Positions 15,165 through 23,041 are shown, counted from the first letter of the stretch. The stretch: DNA of 25,116 nucleotides from UMGS1052 sp045580005 (GCA_045580005.1 JAZNMZ010000013.1:1-25116); one strand, 5' to 3'. Made by a program: numbers and translations. Notes: generated by a model from the letters alone, not told the origin.

Positions 15165-16316
15165 ATGAAATTCTTCAATAAAAGAGCTGTTGCTTTACTT
15201 GCAGCGTCAATTATTCTTTGCACCACAATAACATCCTGCAGCGAAAAGCAGGACGAGATAACAAACGACATACCCGAAGATATTGAGGTTGCAAATCCGT
15301 CCGACATAGAGCCCGAGCCTGAGCCTGAGCCCGAACCTGAACCGGTAGTGCTCTATCCCAACCCTTTTACAGGACTTGGAATCGAGCAGGACATATCGAG
15401 CAAGCGTCCTGTCGCAATGATGATAAACAACATAAAAAACGCAACGCCTCAGCTGGGTATCTCACAGGCTGATATAATTTATGAATGCATTGTAGAAGGC
15501 GGAATAACAAGACTTCTTGCGATATTCCCCAACTACGAAGACTTACCTACAACAGGCTCTGTTCGCTCGTCGAGAGATTACTTTATCGACCTTGCGCAGT
15601 GCCATGACGCAATATACGCTCACTGTGGCGGCAGTCCTGACGCATATACCGCAATTTCCGAGAGAAGAATCGACAATATTGATGGTGTAAACGGCAGCTA
15701 CACTGAAGCTCAGACATATTGGAAGGACCCCGACAGAGTTCGAAACATGGGCTATGAGCACGCCTCTATGACAAACGGCGAAAAGCTTGCTTATGCAATA
15801 GAGGCAATGAAATTCCGCACAGAGATTAAAGACGGATTTTCTCAGCCGCTCAGCTTTGCCGATGAGGACACGACTTTCGACGGCATTCCCGTAAAATCAC
15901 TCAACATCAAATACTCAGGGTATGCTCAGTCGTTCTTCTGCTACGACGAGCAGACAAAGGACTATCTCAAGGGACAGTACAACGCTTCACACATTGACCA
16001 GAATACAGGCAAGCCTCTAAGTTTTAAGAATGTAATTGTGCTTGAGGCAAGATACTCGAGTATTCCGGGCGACGAATACCACAGGCTTGACCTTGCCTTT
16101 ACCGACAGCGGAAGCGGATATTACATCTCGGACGGTGTATGCAAGAATATTATCTGGAAAAAGACCGACAGGCAGTCACCCTACACCCTTTATGAGCAGG
16201 ACGGCATAACTGAGCTTGCACTCAACCCCGGCAAGACATATATCGGAATTGCCTCGGGACTTAACACTGTAACTCTTAACGAAAATGTTGAGTACACGAT
16301 TATAACCAATGAATAA
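15165..16316 (+). CDS. DUF3048 (YerB-like) lipoprotein
   Basis: 383 residues. Lipoprotein signal MKFFNKRAVALLAASIILC, with the lipobox-like TITSC placing the lipidated Cys near residue 25. A low-complexity linker of alternating E and P (about 50-60) precedes the conserved DUF3048 domain, which starts around SKRPVAMMINN, with QADIIYECIVEGGITRLLAIF and GSVRSSRDYF. A C-terminal DUF3048_C-like part includes NVIVLEARYSSIPGD. The family is common in Firmicutes; the function is poorly known, probably at the cell envelope. ATG at 15165 is preferred over GTG at 15123 because it gives a proper lipoprotein signal and a GGAAG upstream. argS follows after 20 bases. Confidence 0.9.
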   Translation: MKFFNKRAVALLAASIILCTTITSCSEKQDEITNDIPEDIEVANPSDIEPEPEPEPEPEPVVLYPNPFTGLGIEQDISSKRPVAMMINNIKNATPQLGISQADIIYECIVEGGITRLLAIFPNYEDLPTTGSVRSSRDYFIDLAQCHDAIYAHCGGSPDAYTAISERRIDNIDGVNGSYTEAQTYWKDPDRVRNMGYEHASMTNGEKLAYAIEAMKFRTEIKDGFSQPLSFADEDTTFDGIPVKSLNIKYSGYAQSFFCYDEQTKDYLKGQYNASHIDQNTGKPLSFKNVIVLEARYSSIPGDEYHRLDLAFTDSGSGYYISDGVCKNIIWKKTDRQSPYTLYEQDGITELALNPGKTYIGIASGLNTVTLNENVEYTIITNE

Positions 16317-16336
16317 TATTTTAGAGAGGAATATAT

Positions 16337-18043
16337 ATGTACAACTATAAGCTCGCAGCTGCAAAATATCTTGCAAGTGCCGATGAAGCCCTTGAGGTTT
16401 CGGCTCTTTGCGATATGTTTGAAATTCCGCCCGATAAGAAGATGGGCGATATTGCACTCCCCTGCTTCAAGCTGAGCAAGGTGATGAGAAAGAGCCCTGT
16501 CGCTATTGCAGAAGCGCTCAAGAGCACGCTTGATGGCAAGGAAGAAATTGCCGATATGTTCGAAAGAGTCGAATGTGTATCGGGTTACCTCAATTTCTTT
16601 ATAAGCCCAAAAAGCTACTGCAGTGATCTTAAGAACATTGTTGAAAATCCCGACACATACGGTTCTGACGGCTCGGGTATGGGCAAGAATATTGTTATCG
16701 ACTATTCCGCCCCCAACATTGCAAAGCCTTTTCATATAGGTCATCTGCGCTCTACCGCTATCGGTCAGGCGATAAAGAACATATACAAATTCTGCGGTTA
16801 TAACTGCACAGGTGTAAACCACCTCGGCGACTGGGGAACACAGTTCGGCAAGCTCATCGTAGCCTACAAAAAATGGGGCTCAAAAGAGGATATCGAAACA
16901 CGCGGCATCAAGGCTCTCACAGAAATATATGTAAAATTTCACAAGGAAGCCGAGCTTGACGAGTCACTCAATGATGAAGCAAGAGCTGCTTTTACAAAGC
17001 TCGAGCATCACGACGAGGAATACTATGCACTCTGGCAGTGGTTTGTTGATATAAGCATTGCCGAATTCAAAAAGACTTACTCTCTTATCGGAGCCGACTT
17101 TGAGTCGTGGCTCGGCGAGAGCTTCTACTTTGACAAGGCTACAGCTGTTGTAGACGAGCTGAGAGAAAAGAAGCTTCTCACAATCGACGACGGTGCGAGC
17201 ATTGTAAAGCTCGATGAGTGGAAGATGAACCCCTGTCTTATCCTCAAATCCGACGGCTCTACAATATACGCAACACGCGATATTGCTGCAGCAATGTACA
17301 GAAAAAAGACATACGATTTTGACAAGTGTATCTATGTTACCTCGGCAGGTCAGAGCCTGCACTTTGCTCAGTTCTTCAAGGTTATTGAGCTTATGGGCTA
17401 CGAGTGGGCAAAGCAGCTTGTTCATGTTCCTTTCGGCACTGTAAGTATCGCAGGAGCAAAGCTTTCTACCCGCGAGGGAAACATCGTTCTCCTTGAGGAC
17501 ATCTTCAATGATGCAATTTCAAAGACTCTCGAAATTATAAACGAAAAGAATCCCGACCTTGAGGACAAGCTCGAAGTTGCAAAAGCTGTTGGCGTCGGTG
17601 CTGTTGTCTTCCACGACCTTTCCAACAACAGAATCAAGGATGTAAACTTTATCTGGGACGAAGTTTTGAACTTCGAGGGTAACACAGGTCCTTATGTTCA
17701 GTACACATACGCAAGGTGTGCAGGTATCACAGACAAGGCAGACTCCGCTATTGACACAGAGGATTTCAGTCTTACAAACGAAGCCGAAATCTCACTTGTA
17801 AACACACTGGACCTCTTCCCTGAGCGCGTAAAGCAAGCAAGAGAGGAACTTGAACCGTCTGTTATATCAAGGTACTTGCTTGATCTTTGTCAGGCGTTTA
17901 ACAGATTCTATCACGACTGCCCTGTTCTCAAGGCAGAGGACAAAACTGTACGCAACACAAGAGTAGCTCTTGTTTCGGCAACAGCGTCTGTACTCAAAAC
18001 AGGTCTTACGCTTATCGGTCTTAAAACACCCAAGAATATATAA
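16337..18043 (+). CDS. argS: Arginine--tRNA ligase
   Basis: 568 residues, full length. N-terminal Add-1 domain (1-100), then the class I Rossmann core with APNIAKPFHIGHLRSTAIG (HIGH at 133-136), GDWGTQFG, and the KMSKS-equivalent KLSTREGN. ArgRS commonly has a degenerate KMSKS. The C-terminal DALR helical anticodon-binding domain ends with YHDCPVL and LYxLK-type sequence. It charges tRNA-Arg, and unlike most class I enzymes needs the tRNA to activate the amino acid. AGAGAGGA precedes the ATG. It is 20 bases behind the DUF3048 gene and 13 bases ahead of the YebC gene, so co-transcription is likely. Confidence 0.97.
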   Translation: MYNYKLAAAKYLASADEALEVSALCDMFEIPPDKKMGDIALPCFKLSKVMRKSPVAIAEALKSTLDGKEEIADMFERVECVSGYLNFFISPKSYCSDLKNIVENPDTYGSDGSGMGKNIVIDYSAPNIAKPFHIGHLRSTAIGQAIKNIYKFCGYNCTGVNHLGDWGTQFGKLIVAYKKWGSKEDIETRGIKALTEIYVKFHKEAELDESLNDEARAAFTKLEHHDEEYYALWQWFVDISIAEFKKTYSLIGADFESWLGESFYFDKATAVVDELREKKLLTIDDGASIVKLDEWKMNPCLILKSDGSTIYATRDIAAAMYRKKTYDFDKCIYVTSAGQSLHFAQFFKVIELMGYEWAKQLVHVPFGTVSIAGAKLSTREGNIVLLEDIFNDAISKTLEIINEKNPDLEDKLEVAKAVGVGAVVFHDLSNNRIKDVNFIWDEVLNFEGNTGPYVQYTYARCAGITDKADSAIDTEDFSLTNEAEISLVNTLDLFPERVKQAREELEPSVISRYLLDLCQAFNRFYHDCPVLKAEDKTVRNTRVALVSATASVLKTGLTLIGLKTPKNI

Positions 18044-18056
18044 AAAGGAGTATATT

Positions 18057-18788
18057 ATGTCAGGACATTCTAAATGGAAAAACATTATGCACAAGAAGGA
18101 AAAGACAGACCTTCAGCGTGCAAAAATCTTTACAAAAATAGGCAAGGAAATGGCTATTGCTGTCCGTGAGGGCGGCCCTGACCCTGTTTCCAACTCAAAG
18201 CTCAAGGACCTTATTCAGAAAGCAAAGAGCAACAATGTGCCCAACGACAACATCGAAAGAATCATAAAAAAAGCTGCCGGCGGCACTGACGGTGCAAACT
18301 ACGAGTCTTTAAACTATGAGGGCTACGGTCCGTCCGGTGTTGCAGTAATCGTTGCTGCCACAACCGACAACCGCAACAGAACAGGCGCAGATATGCGACA
18401 CTACTTTGACAAGTTCGGCGGAAACCTCGGTCAGACAGGCTGCGTTTCGTTCATGTTCTCGGACAAGGGTCTTATTGTTATAAGTGCCGACGGAGTTGAC
18501 GAGGAAAAGCTCATGGACGATGCGCTCACAGCAGGCGCTGAGGACATTCTATCCGAGGATGATGTGTTTGAAATCTACACCGCCTCAGAAGATTTCTCGG
18601 CTGTATGCGAATATCTCGAAAAGGCAGGATACAAGTTCTTATCTGCTGAGCAGACAAAGATTCCTGCAAACTATGTAACTCTCGAGAGTGAGGACGACAT
18701 CACAAAGATGAACAGACTCCTTGAAATGCTCGAGGACAACGACGATGTAATGAATGTATGGCACAACTGGGAGAACGCTGATGAATAA
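18057..18788 (+). CDS. YebC/PmpR-family protein (TACO1-like)
   Basis: 243 residues. Begins MSGHSKWKNIMHKKEKTD, then RAKIFTKIGKEMAIAVREGG, NSKLKDLIQKAKSNNVPNDN, YEGYGPSGVAVIV and NRNRTGADMRHYFDKFGGNLG, the hallmark blocks of the family. Members were described as DNA-binding regulators; more recent work on YebC-type proteins points to relief of ribosome stalling at proline-rich stretches. AAAAGGAG sets the start at 18057; the frame is open further upstream into argS but without a ribosome-binding site. The last 8 bases overlap the next gene. Confidence 0.96.
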   Translation: MSGHSKWKNIMHKKEKTDLQRAKIFTKIGKEMAIAVREGGPDPVSNSKLKDLIQKAKSNNVPNDNIERIIKKAAGGTDGANYESLNYEGYGPSGVAVIVAATTDNRNRTGADMRHYFDKFGGNLGQTGCVSFMFSDKGLIVISADGVDEEKLMDDALTAGAEDILSEDDVFEIYTASEDFSAVCEYLEKAGYKFLSAEQTKIPANYVTLESEDDITKMNRLLEMLEDNDDVMNVWHNWENADE

Positions 18789-19173
18789 GAAAATTATAGC
18801 TTTAAGCCTTGTGCTTTTGATGATTGTTTTTACTGTTTCGTGCTCTAATGCTACAAAAAATGTAAGCATAAGAGTCGAGATTGACAATGAAATTTTGCCC
18901 GAGGCAGACTTTATGTGCCAAGCAGACCTTGTAGTCGACGAGCGTGCAAACGCTGCAGCTTGTTTTGCCGACTTTTTCAACAAGTGCGGAATTGAATCCG
19001 ATGGTTTGTCCGAAGGCTTTATCACAAGTATTGACAAGTACGCTCTTGATGGCAACTACTCGTGGATGTTCTATATAAACGGCGAGCTTGCCGAGGTCGG
19101 TGTTGACGACTACATACCGTCAGACAGAGATAGTATTACTCTGGTTTACACCGATTGGTCAAAGCTGTTTTAA
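18781..19173 (+). CDS. DUF4430-domain lipoprotein
   Basis: 130 residues. MNKKIIALSLVLLMIVFTVSC is a lipoprotein signal with the lipobox Cys at position 21. The rest matches the DUF4430 pattern related to the C-terminal domain of transcobalamin/intrinsic factor: SIRVEI near the start, AACFADFF, and the typical YSWMFYINGELAEVGVDDYIPSDRDSITLVYTDW run. In other proteins the domain can bind cobalamin-like ligands or act as a surface adhesion module; here the ligand is unknown. The ATG lies inside the end of the YebC gene (8-base overlap), so translation is probably coupled. Confidence 0.88.
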   Translation: MNKKIIALSLVLLMIVFTVSCSNATKNVSIRVEIDNEILPEADFMCQADLVVDERANAAACFADFFNKCGIESDGLSEGFITSIDKYALDGNYSWMFYINGELAEVGVDDYIPSDRDSITLVYTDWSKLF

Positions 19174-19194
19174 CCGAAAGCAAAGGAGAATATG

Positions 19195-19464
19195 ATGAAA
19201 GCAGTTATTACCGTAACAGGGAAAGACACTAAAGGAATTATAGCAAAGGTAAGCACAAAGTGTGCAGAATACGGCGCAAACATCATTGATATTTCGCAGA
19301 GCGTTCTCAAGGAATATTTTGCAATGATGATGCTTGCCGAAATTGACGAGCTCAGCACAAGCTTCGGTGAGTTCGGTGACGCGCTCAAGGCTCTGGGTGA
19401 GGAAAACGGTCTTTATATTCAGGCAATGCACGAAGACATCTTCAATTCAATGCACAGAATATAA
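19195..19464 (+). CDS. ACT-domain protein (UPF0237)
   Basis: 89 residues, the usual size: MKAVITVTGKDTKGIIAKVS, then NIIDISQSVLKEYFAMMML and a C-terminal helix. The single ACT domain binds small ligands such as amino acids in related regulators (GcvR-like). Tandem ATGs occur at 19192 and 19195; the second gives better spacing from AAAGGAG and the usual family start. It is followed 22 bases later by the UPF0210 gene, a pairing conserved in many Firmicutes and archaea, so the two proteins probably work together. Confidence 0.93.
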   Translation: MKAVITVTGKDTKGIIAKVSTKCAEYGANIIDISQSVLKEYFAMMMLAEIDELSTSFGEFGDALKALGEENGLYIQAMHEDIFNSMHRI

Positions 19465-19486
19465 CAGAGTTTCAGGGAGATAAACA

Positions 19487-20845
19487 ATGCTTAATACAAA
19501 AGATATTCTTGAAACAATAAATATGATTCGTGAGGAGCACCTTGATGTAAGAACTATTACAATGGGTATCTCGCTTCTTGACTGTCAGACAGGCTCTATC
19601 AAGGACACATGCGACAAAATCTACGACAAAATTACAAAAAAGGCAGAAAACCTTGTCAAAACAGGCTGCGATATTGAAAAGGAATACGGTATTCCGATTA
19701 TCAACAAGCGTATTTCGGTAACACCAATATCACTCATCGGCGGAAGCGCAAGCTCTGACGACTATGTACAGATTGCAAAGACGCTCGACAGAGCTGCAGA
19801 CACTATAGGCATCAACTTCCTGGGCGGTTTTTCAGCTTTAGTACATAAAGGAATCACAGCAAACGACAAATGTCTTCTCGAGGCAATACCCGAGGCGTTG
19901 TCTACAACAGGCAAGGTTTGCTCATCAGTAAATGTAGGCACCACAAGAGCGGGTATCAATATGGACGCTGTCAAAATCTGCGGTAAGAACATAAAGAAGC
20001 TCGCAGAGCTTACAAAGGACAACGATTCTATCGGATGTGCAAAGTTTGTTGTGTTTGCAAATGTCCCTGAGGATAACCCGTTTATGGCAGGGGCTTTTCA
20101 CGGAGTCGGCGAGCCTGAATCTGTAATCAATGTCGGCGTATCAGGTCCGGGAGTTGTAAGAAGCGCTGTCGAGCGCGCAGGTGACTGCAACTTCTCTGAG
20201 CTTGCCGATGTTATAAAGAAAACAGCATTCAAGGTAACAAGAATGGGACAGCTCGTTGCGGGAGAGGCATCAAAAAGACTCGGTATGCCTTTTGGCATTG
20301 TCGATCTTTCGCTTGCTCCCACACCTGCAATCGGTGACTCTGTCGCACATATTCTCGAGGCTATGGGACTTGAGAGCTGCGGAGCTCCCGGTACCACTGC
20401 CGCTCTTGCAATGCTCAATGACGCCGTTAAAAAAGGCGGAGCCATGGCGTCCTCTCATGTAGGAGGACTCTCAGGCGCGTTTATCCCTGTTTCAGAAGAT
20501 CAGGGAATGATTGATGCCGTGACACGCGGCTCTCTCACAATCGAGAAGCTCGAAGCCATGACATGTGTATGCTCGGTTGGTCTTGATATGATTGCTATCC
20601 CCGGCGACACATCTGCCGAAACAATCTCTGGTATTATCGCAGACGAAGCGGCAATAGGTATGATAAACGGCAAGACGACTGCTGTCAGACTCATTCCTGC
20701 TTACGGCAAGAAGATTGGCGACAGAATTGAGTTCGGTGGGCTTTTGGGCTATGCTCCAATTATCCCCGTAAACACATACTCGTGCAAGAAATTTGTTGAC
20801 AGAGGCGGCAGAATTCCTGCCCCCATCCATAGTCTGAGAAACTGA
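19487..20845 (+). CDS. PFL/UPF0210 family protein (DUF711)
   Basis: 452 residues, full length. Conserved blocks: DILETINMIREEHLDVRTITMGISLLDC near the N-terminus, INKRISVTPISLIGGSASSD, INFLGGFSALVHKG, CSSVNVGTTRAGINMDAV, FHGVGEPESVINVGVSGPGVV and APTPAIGDSVAHILE. The family has a glycyl-radical/PFL-like fold in available structures but lacks an established reaction. GGGAG precedes the ATG. It is in the same unit as the ACT-domain protein, suggesting allosteric sensing of an amino-acid-like ligand (inference). Confidence 0.95.
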   Translation: MLNTKDILETINMIREEHLDVRTITMGISLLDCQTGSIKDTCDKIYDKITKKAENLVKTGCDIEKEYGIPIINKRISVTPISLIGGSASSDDYVQIAKTLDRAADTIGINFLGGFSALVHKGITANDKCLLEAIPEALSTTGKVCSSVNVGTTRAGINMDAVKICGKNIKKLAELTKDNDSIGCAKFVVFANVPEDNPFMAGAFHGVGEPESVINVGVSGPGVVRSAVERAGDCNFSELADVIKKTAFKVTRMGQLVAGEASKRLGMPFGIVDLSLAPTPAIGDSVAHILEAMGLESCGAPGTTAALAMLNDAVKKGGAMASSHVGGLSGAFIPVSEDQGMIDAVTRGSLTIEKLEAMTCVCSVGLDMIAIPGDTSAETISGIIADEAAIGMINGKTTAVRLIPAYGKKIGDRIEFGGLLGYAPIIPVNTYSCKKFVDRGGRIPAPIHSLRN

Positions 20846-20860
20846 ATATTTTATGAATAT

Positions 20861-20902
20861 AAGCTCATACTTTTACTGAACAAGTAAGGTATGAGCTTTA
20901 AA
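20861..20902 (+). terminator. Hairpin after the UPF0210 gene, probable weak terminator
   Basis: AAGCTCATAC / GTATGAGCTT (20861-20870 with 20889-20898) with a partly paired interior (TTAC/GTAA), followed only by TAAAAC. The poor T-run makes termination partial at best; the MGMT-like gene 18 bases on may depend on readthrough. Confidence 0.55.
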
Positions 20903-20916
20903 ACACAGGAGCAAAA

Positions 20917-21225
20917 ATGAACACATTTGAGAAAATATACGAAGTTGTAAAAAAGATCCCATACGGCAAGGTTGCGACCTACGGTCAGATTGCCTGCCTT
21001 GCAGGCAACAGACATCTTTCTCAGATTGTCGGATATGCTCTGCATGTAAATCCCGATCCCGACACTATCCCCTGCTTCCGTGTTGTAAACAGATTCGGAC
21101 AAACAGCAAAAGCCTTTGCTTTTGGCGGTGAGGATGTTCAAAAGCAGCTCCTTATGCAGGAGGGTGTTGTTTTTTCGGTTGATGGTAAAGTTGACCTTAA
21201 AAAATATCAGTGGGACGGCAGCTGA
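20917..21225 (+). CDS. MGMT/alkyltransferase-like small DNA-binding-domain protein
   Basis: 102 residues, only the C-terminal DNA-binding/active-site domain of O6-alkylguanine-DNA alkyltransferases: IPYGKVATYGQIACLAG, RHLSQIVGYALHVNP, TIPCFRVVNRFGQ. The reactive Cys (Cys53) is present, but the motif reads PCFRV, not PCHRV: the catalytic-triad His is Phe, while a Glu (Glu84, LLMQEGV) is in the right place for the third member. Alkyltransferase-like proteins (PWHRV or similar) bind alkylated bases and hand them to excision repair instead of removing the group; this one may be intermediate. GGAG precedes the ATG. Confidence 0.92.
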   Translation: MNTFEKIYEVVKKIPYGKVATYGQIACLAGNRHLSQIVGYALHVNPDPDTIPCFRVVNRFGQTAKAFAFGGEDVQKQLLMQEGVVFSVDGKVDLKKYQWDGS

Positions 21226-21274
21226 TCATAAAATTTTACACCAGAATTTTTGTCAACTTTTTGTGTGAAAGCTA

Positions 21275-21303
21275 TTGACAAACAGCAAAAATTGTGGTAT
21301 CAT
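21275..21303 (+). promoter_or_regulatory. Promoter of tRNA-Ser
   Basis: TTGACA (21275-21280), 17-nt spacer, extended -10 TGGTATCAT (hexamer 21298-21303), start near 21310, about 27 bases before the mature tRNA. Confidence 0.88.
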
Positions 21304-21336
21304 TTGTTTGTTGCGAACACGCAGACAATACAATAT

Positions 21337-21428
21337 GGAGAAGTCGCGTAGCTGGTCGAGCGCGCACGATTGGAAATCGTGTAACCGTTAATCGCGGTTC
21401 GAGGGTTCGAATCCCTCCTTCTCCGCCA
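21337..21428 (+). tRNA. tRNA-Ser (anticodon GGA)
   Basis: Acceptor GGAGAAG / CTTCTCC, discriminator G, encoded CCA. Anticodon arm CACGA-TTGGAAA-TCGTG gives anticodon GGA. The long variable arm typical of tRNA-Ser lies between the anticodon arm and the GAGGG-TTCGAAT-CCCTC T-arm. tRNA-Ser genes are common insertion sites for integrative elements, and element remnants lie right after it. Confidence 0.97.
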
Positions 21429-21433
21429 CCATT

Positions 21434-21468
21434 AAGCAGGTCATTTTTTAAATGACTTGCTTTTTGTT
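21434..21468 (+). terminator. Terminator of tRNA-Ser
   Basis: Thirteen-base-pair stem AAGCAGGTCATTT / AAATGACTTGCTT (one G-U) with TTT loop, 21434-21446 with 21450-21462, followed by TTTG and TTTT. Confidence 0.9.
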
Positions 21469-21708
21469 TTTCCCCAGTGTTTATATTCTTCAAATACTCT
21501 ATGGAATACTTGGGAGCATACCCATTTAATTTAAGATGTATTGTTATTGCTAAATAAACCTTTGGGTCATCTCCTATGTCAAGTTCTCTTATGTCTATAT
21601 GGTCTATCATATAGTTAAAGAATACCTTTAATTGCTCTCTTGATAATTCTTGAAAGTCTTTATATGTAATATCTTCATAAGACTTGTTGAATTGCTTTCT
21701 TATGTCAG
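21463..21708 (-). pseudogene. Fragment of a possible site-specific recombinase (C-terminal part)
   Basis: About 80 residues on the minus strand read as protein: SYEDITYKDFQELSREQLKV, then FFNYMIDHIDIRELD, PKVYLAITIHLKLNGYAPKY and SIEYLKNI. The look, with a late V-x-FFN-x-MID-x-I element and a beta strand ending before a short helix, recalls the end of large serine recombinases, but I cannot name it firmly. It has no start: upstream of about 21708 the frame enters antisense of a different gene fragment. It has no stop of its own: downstream it reads through the tRNA-Ser terminator and tRNA. So it is a remnant, not a gene. Confidence 0.5.
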
Positions 21709-22009
21709 GTCGGCATTCCAACACATTCCCGACTGGTATGAAGAAAGTCTGCTTAAACATTATGAAGGTACATACTTTCCTGAACATATGGAAAACGCAG
21801 GCAGAGCTTCCTATGTGGAACGCAATCAGGAAATGATTAACCACAGTAAATTCTGCGTGGTCTATTACGATAAAAATTATCTTCCCCCAAGGCGTAAAAA
21901 CAGCAGACGAGATTTGTTTGACTATCAACCCAAAAGCGGAACCGCAGTTGCTTATGACTATGCCGTGAAAAAGAAAAAGGAAATTATAAATGTGTTTAGC
22001 GGTAATTAA
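21701..22009 (+). pseudogene. Fragment of a DUF1273/SLOG-like protein (C-terminal part)
   Basis: About 100 residues starting near 21701: HIPDWYEESLLKHYEGTYFP, ASYVERNQEMINHSKFCVVY, PRRKNSRRDLFDYQPKSGTA and YDYAVKKKKEIINVF. The block with SKFCVVYY and SGTAVAYDYAVKKKKEIINV matches the end of DUF1273-type SLOG-superfamily proteins of Firmicutes, which bind nucleotide-derived ligands and occur in phages and conjugative elements. The N-terminal Rossmann half is missing. An ATG at 21650 lies in the unrelated preceding fragment and has no ribosome-binding site. The natural stop and a terminator (22025) are kept. Family call is moderate; its broken state is clear. Confidence 0.6.
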
Positions 22010-22024
22010 CACATGTAAAACAAA

Positions 22025-22065
22025 GCCTCCAAGGACAGCGAATCCTTAGAGGCTCATTTTTTTGT
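22025..22065 (+). terminator. Bidirectional terminator between the DUF1273 fragment and merR
   Basis: GCCTCCAAGGA / TCCTTAGAGGC (22025-22035 with 22043-22053, one mismatch), 7-nt loop, followed by CATTTTTTTGTTT on the plus strand and TTTGTTTT on the minus strand. It ends both converging units. Confidence 0.88.
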
Positions 22066-22067
22066 TT

Positions 22068-22832
22068 CTATTCAATTATCGCAATTATCTGTGTAATAAA
22101 TTTAGATTTATTTTTGTGCTGTGGTGGTCCTTCAAGATAGAGGTTACGGAATGTACCCGAAAGCTTTATGTTGTTTTCCTCTGCATACGAGATAAGTATT
22201 TTTCTCGCAATGGGAATATCCTCATAAGCACCATGATGAAAAAATGAAATTGCTTTGAGTTCGGGGATTTGTTTTACATATTCGCCTTCGCTTTTAGGTG
22301 GGACGGCAACGCAATAAGCAATCTCTTGAGGAGCATCAGCAGAATACTCGGTAAAATACATACGCCTCGTTGTGTCTGTTCCGTGCGCTCTCATAGCTTC
22401 AAGTGCTGTATCTCGGAGCAGATTTGTCTTGTCTGCGATTGTAACAGTATTATATGTACGTTTGTAGATTGTCTGCGGCTCAATGATGATTTCTTTGATT
22501 GTATCGTTCGTTTTATGGCTTCTCTCTTTCAATTTCTCTATGGTGAGAATAAGTTCATCCTTCATCTTCTCAAGCCTGTCTATCATCGGCTGCAGGTCAG
22601 TGGTATCGTTGAAATACTCACGAATTTCATCAAGAGAAAGTCCCAAGTTCTGAAACACACGGATTGTGCGGATTTGTGTAAAGGTATCAATAGTGTAATA
22701 TCTATTGCCGGTGCTTCCGTCTTTCTTGTCGGGTGTTATAAGACCTTTTGTTTCGTAGTTCAGTATAATTTTTCTTGTAATTCCGATAGCTTTTGCAATA
22801 TCGCCAATAGAAAACAAATGTTTATTTTCCAT
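22068..22832 (-). CDS. MerR-family transcription activator with GyrI-like effector domain (BmrR-like)
   Basis: 254 residues. Residues 4-75 are a MerR winged helix (FSIGDIAKAIGITRKIILNY, GNRYYTIDTFTQIRTIRVFQ). A dimerisation helix follows (about 80-110, with coiled-coil heptads LEKMKDELILTIEKLKE). Residues about 120-254 form a GyrI-like/bacterial transcription activator effector-binding domain (AISFFHHGAYEDIPIARKIL, FRNLYLEGPP). Such regulators bind bulky lipophilic ligands and untwist promoters with overlong spacers. GAGGGGA precedes the ATG. A fitting promoter with a 19-nt spacer lies in the divergent intergenic region. The promoter of merR itself is unclear in the A/T-rich stretch 22850-22900. 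No efflux gene remains nearby. Confidence 0.93.
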   Translation of the reverse strand: MENKHLFSIGDIAKAIGITRKIILNYETKGLITPDKKDGSTGNRYYTIDTFTQIRTIRVFQNLGLSLDEIREYFNDTTDLQPMIDRLEKMKDELILTIEKLKERSHKTNDTIKEIIIEPQTIYKRTYNTVTIADKTNLLRDTALEAMRAHGTDTTRRMYFTEYSADAPQEIAYCVAVPPKSEGEYVKQIPELKAISFFHHGAYEDIPIARKILISYAEENNIKLSGTFRNLYLEGPPQHKNKSKFITQIIAIIE

Positions 22833-22901
22833 AAAAATCCCCTCATTCTATAACATAAAATAAACTTTTTTTAAAAAGATTAAAAAATTTTCAAAAAAGT
22901 A

Positions 22902-22932
22902 TTGCATCGCCCATCGATGGACGGTGTATAAT
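22902..22932 (+). promoter_or_regulatory. MerR-type promoter with dyad operator (19-nt spacer)
   Basis: TTGCAT (22902-22907) and TATAAT (22927-22932) are separated by 19 bases instead of 17. Between them is the dyad CGCCCATCGATGGACG (22908-22923), symmetric at 14 of 16 positions with a perfect ten-base core CCATCGATGG. A dyad filling a 19-base spacer is the classical signature of a promoter activated by MerR-family twisting. It points into the 23042 reading frame. The adjacent divergent merR gene is the natural regulator. Confidence 0.85.
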
Positions 22933-23041
22933 CATTATAGCATATTGTATTATTTTTTTCAAGAGGTGGGTATTGAAAAGTTTTCGTACATGAAAAATGA
23001 GCCTACAGAGAAAATCAACAATGGAAAGGGAATGTTAAAGT

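Noticed and set aside
15310..15350. Short tandem repeat of GAGCCT-like units
   Set aside because: It encodes the E-P linker between lipoprotein signal and domain; ordinary low-complexity linker, not a minisatellite of interest.
16190..16822. 210-codon minus-strand open frame across DUF3048 and argS
   Set aside because: Antisense shadow of two well-supported genes with conserved motifs on the plus strand.
21226..21275. Possible hairpin after the MGMT-like gene (TTTTACAC ... GTGTGAAA)
   Set aside because: Short A/T-rich arms around a large loop and no T-run; too weak to call a terminator.
21272..22012. A 246-codon minus-strand reading frame
   Set aside because: It runs through tRNA-Ser, its terminator, a recombinase-like fragment and antisense of a DUF1273-like fragment. 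It is a chance open frame over several unrelated pieces; only 21463-21708 looks like protein.
22850..22900. Candidate promoter for merR on the minus strand
   Set aside because: Only homopolymer A/T stretches; several poor TTGAAA/TATAGA pairings are possible and none stands out.
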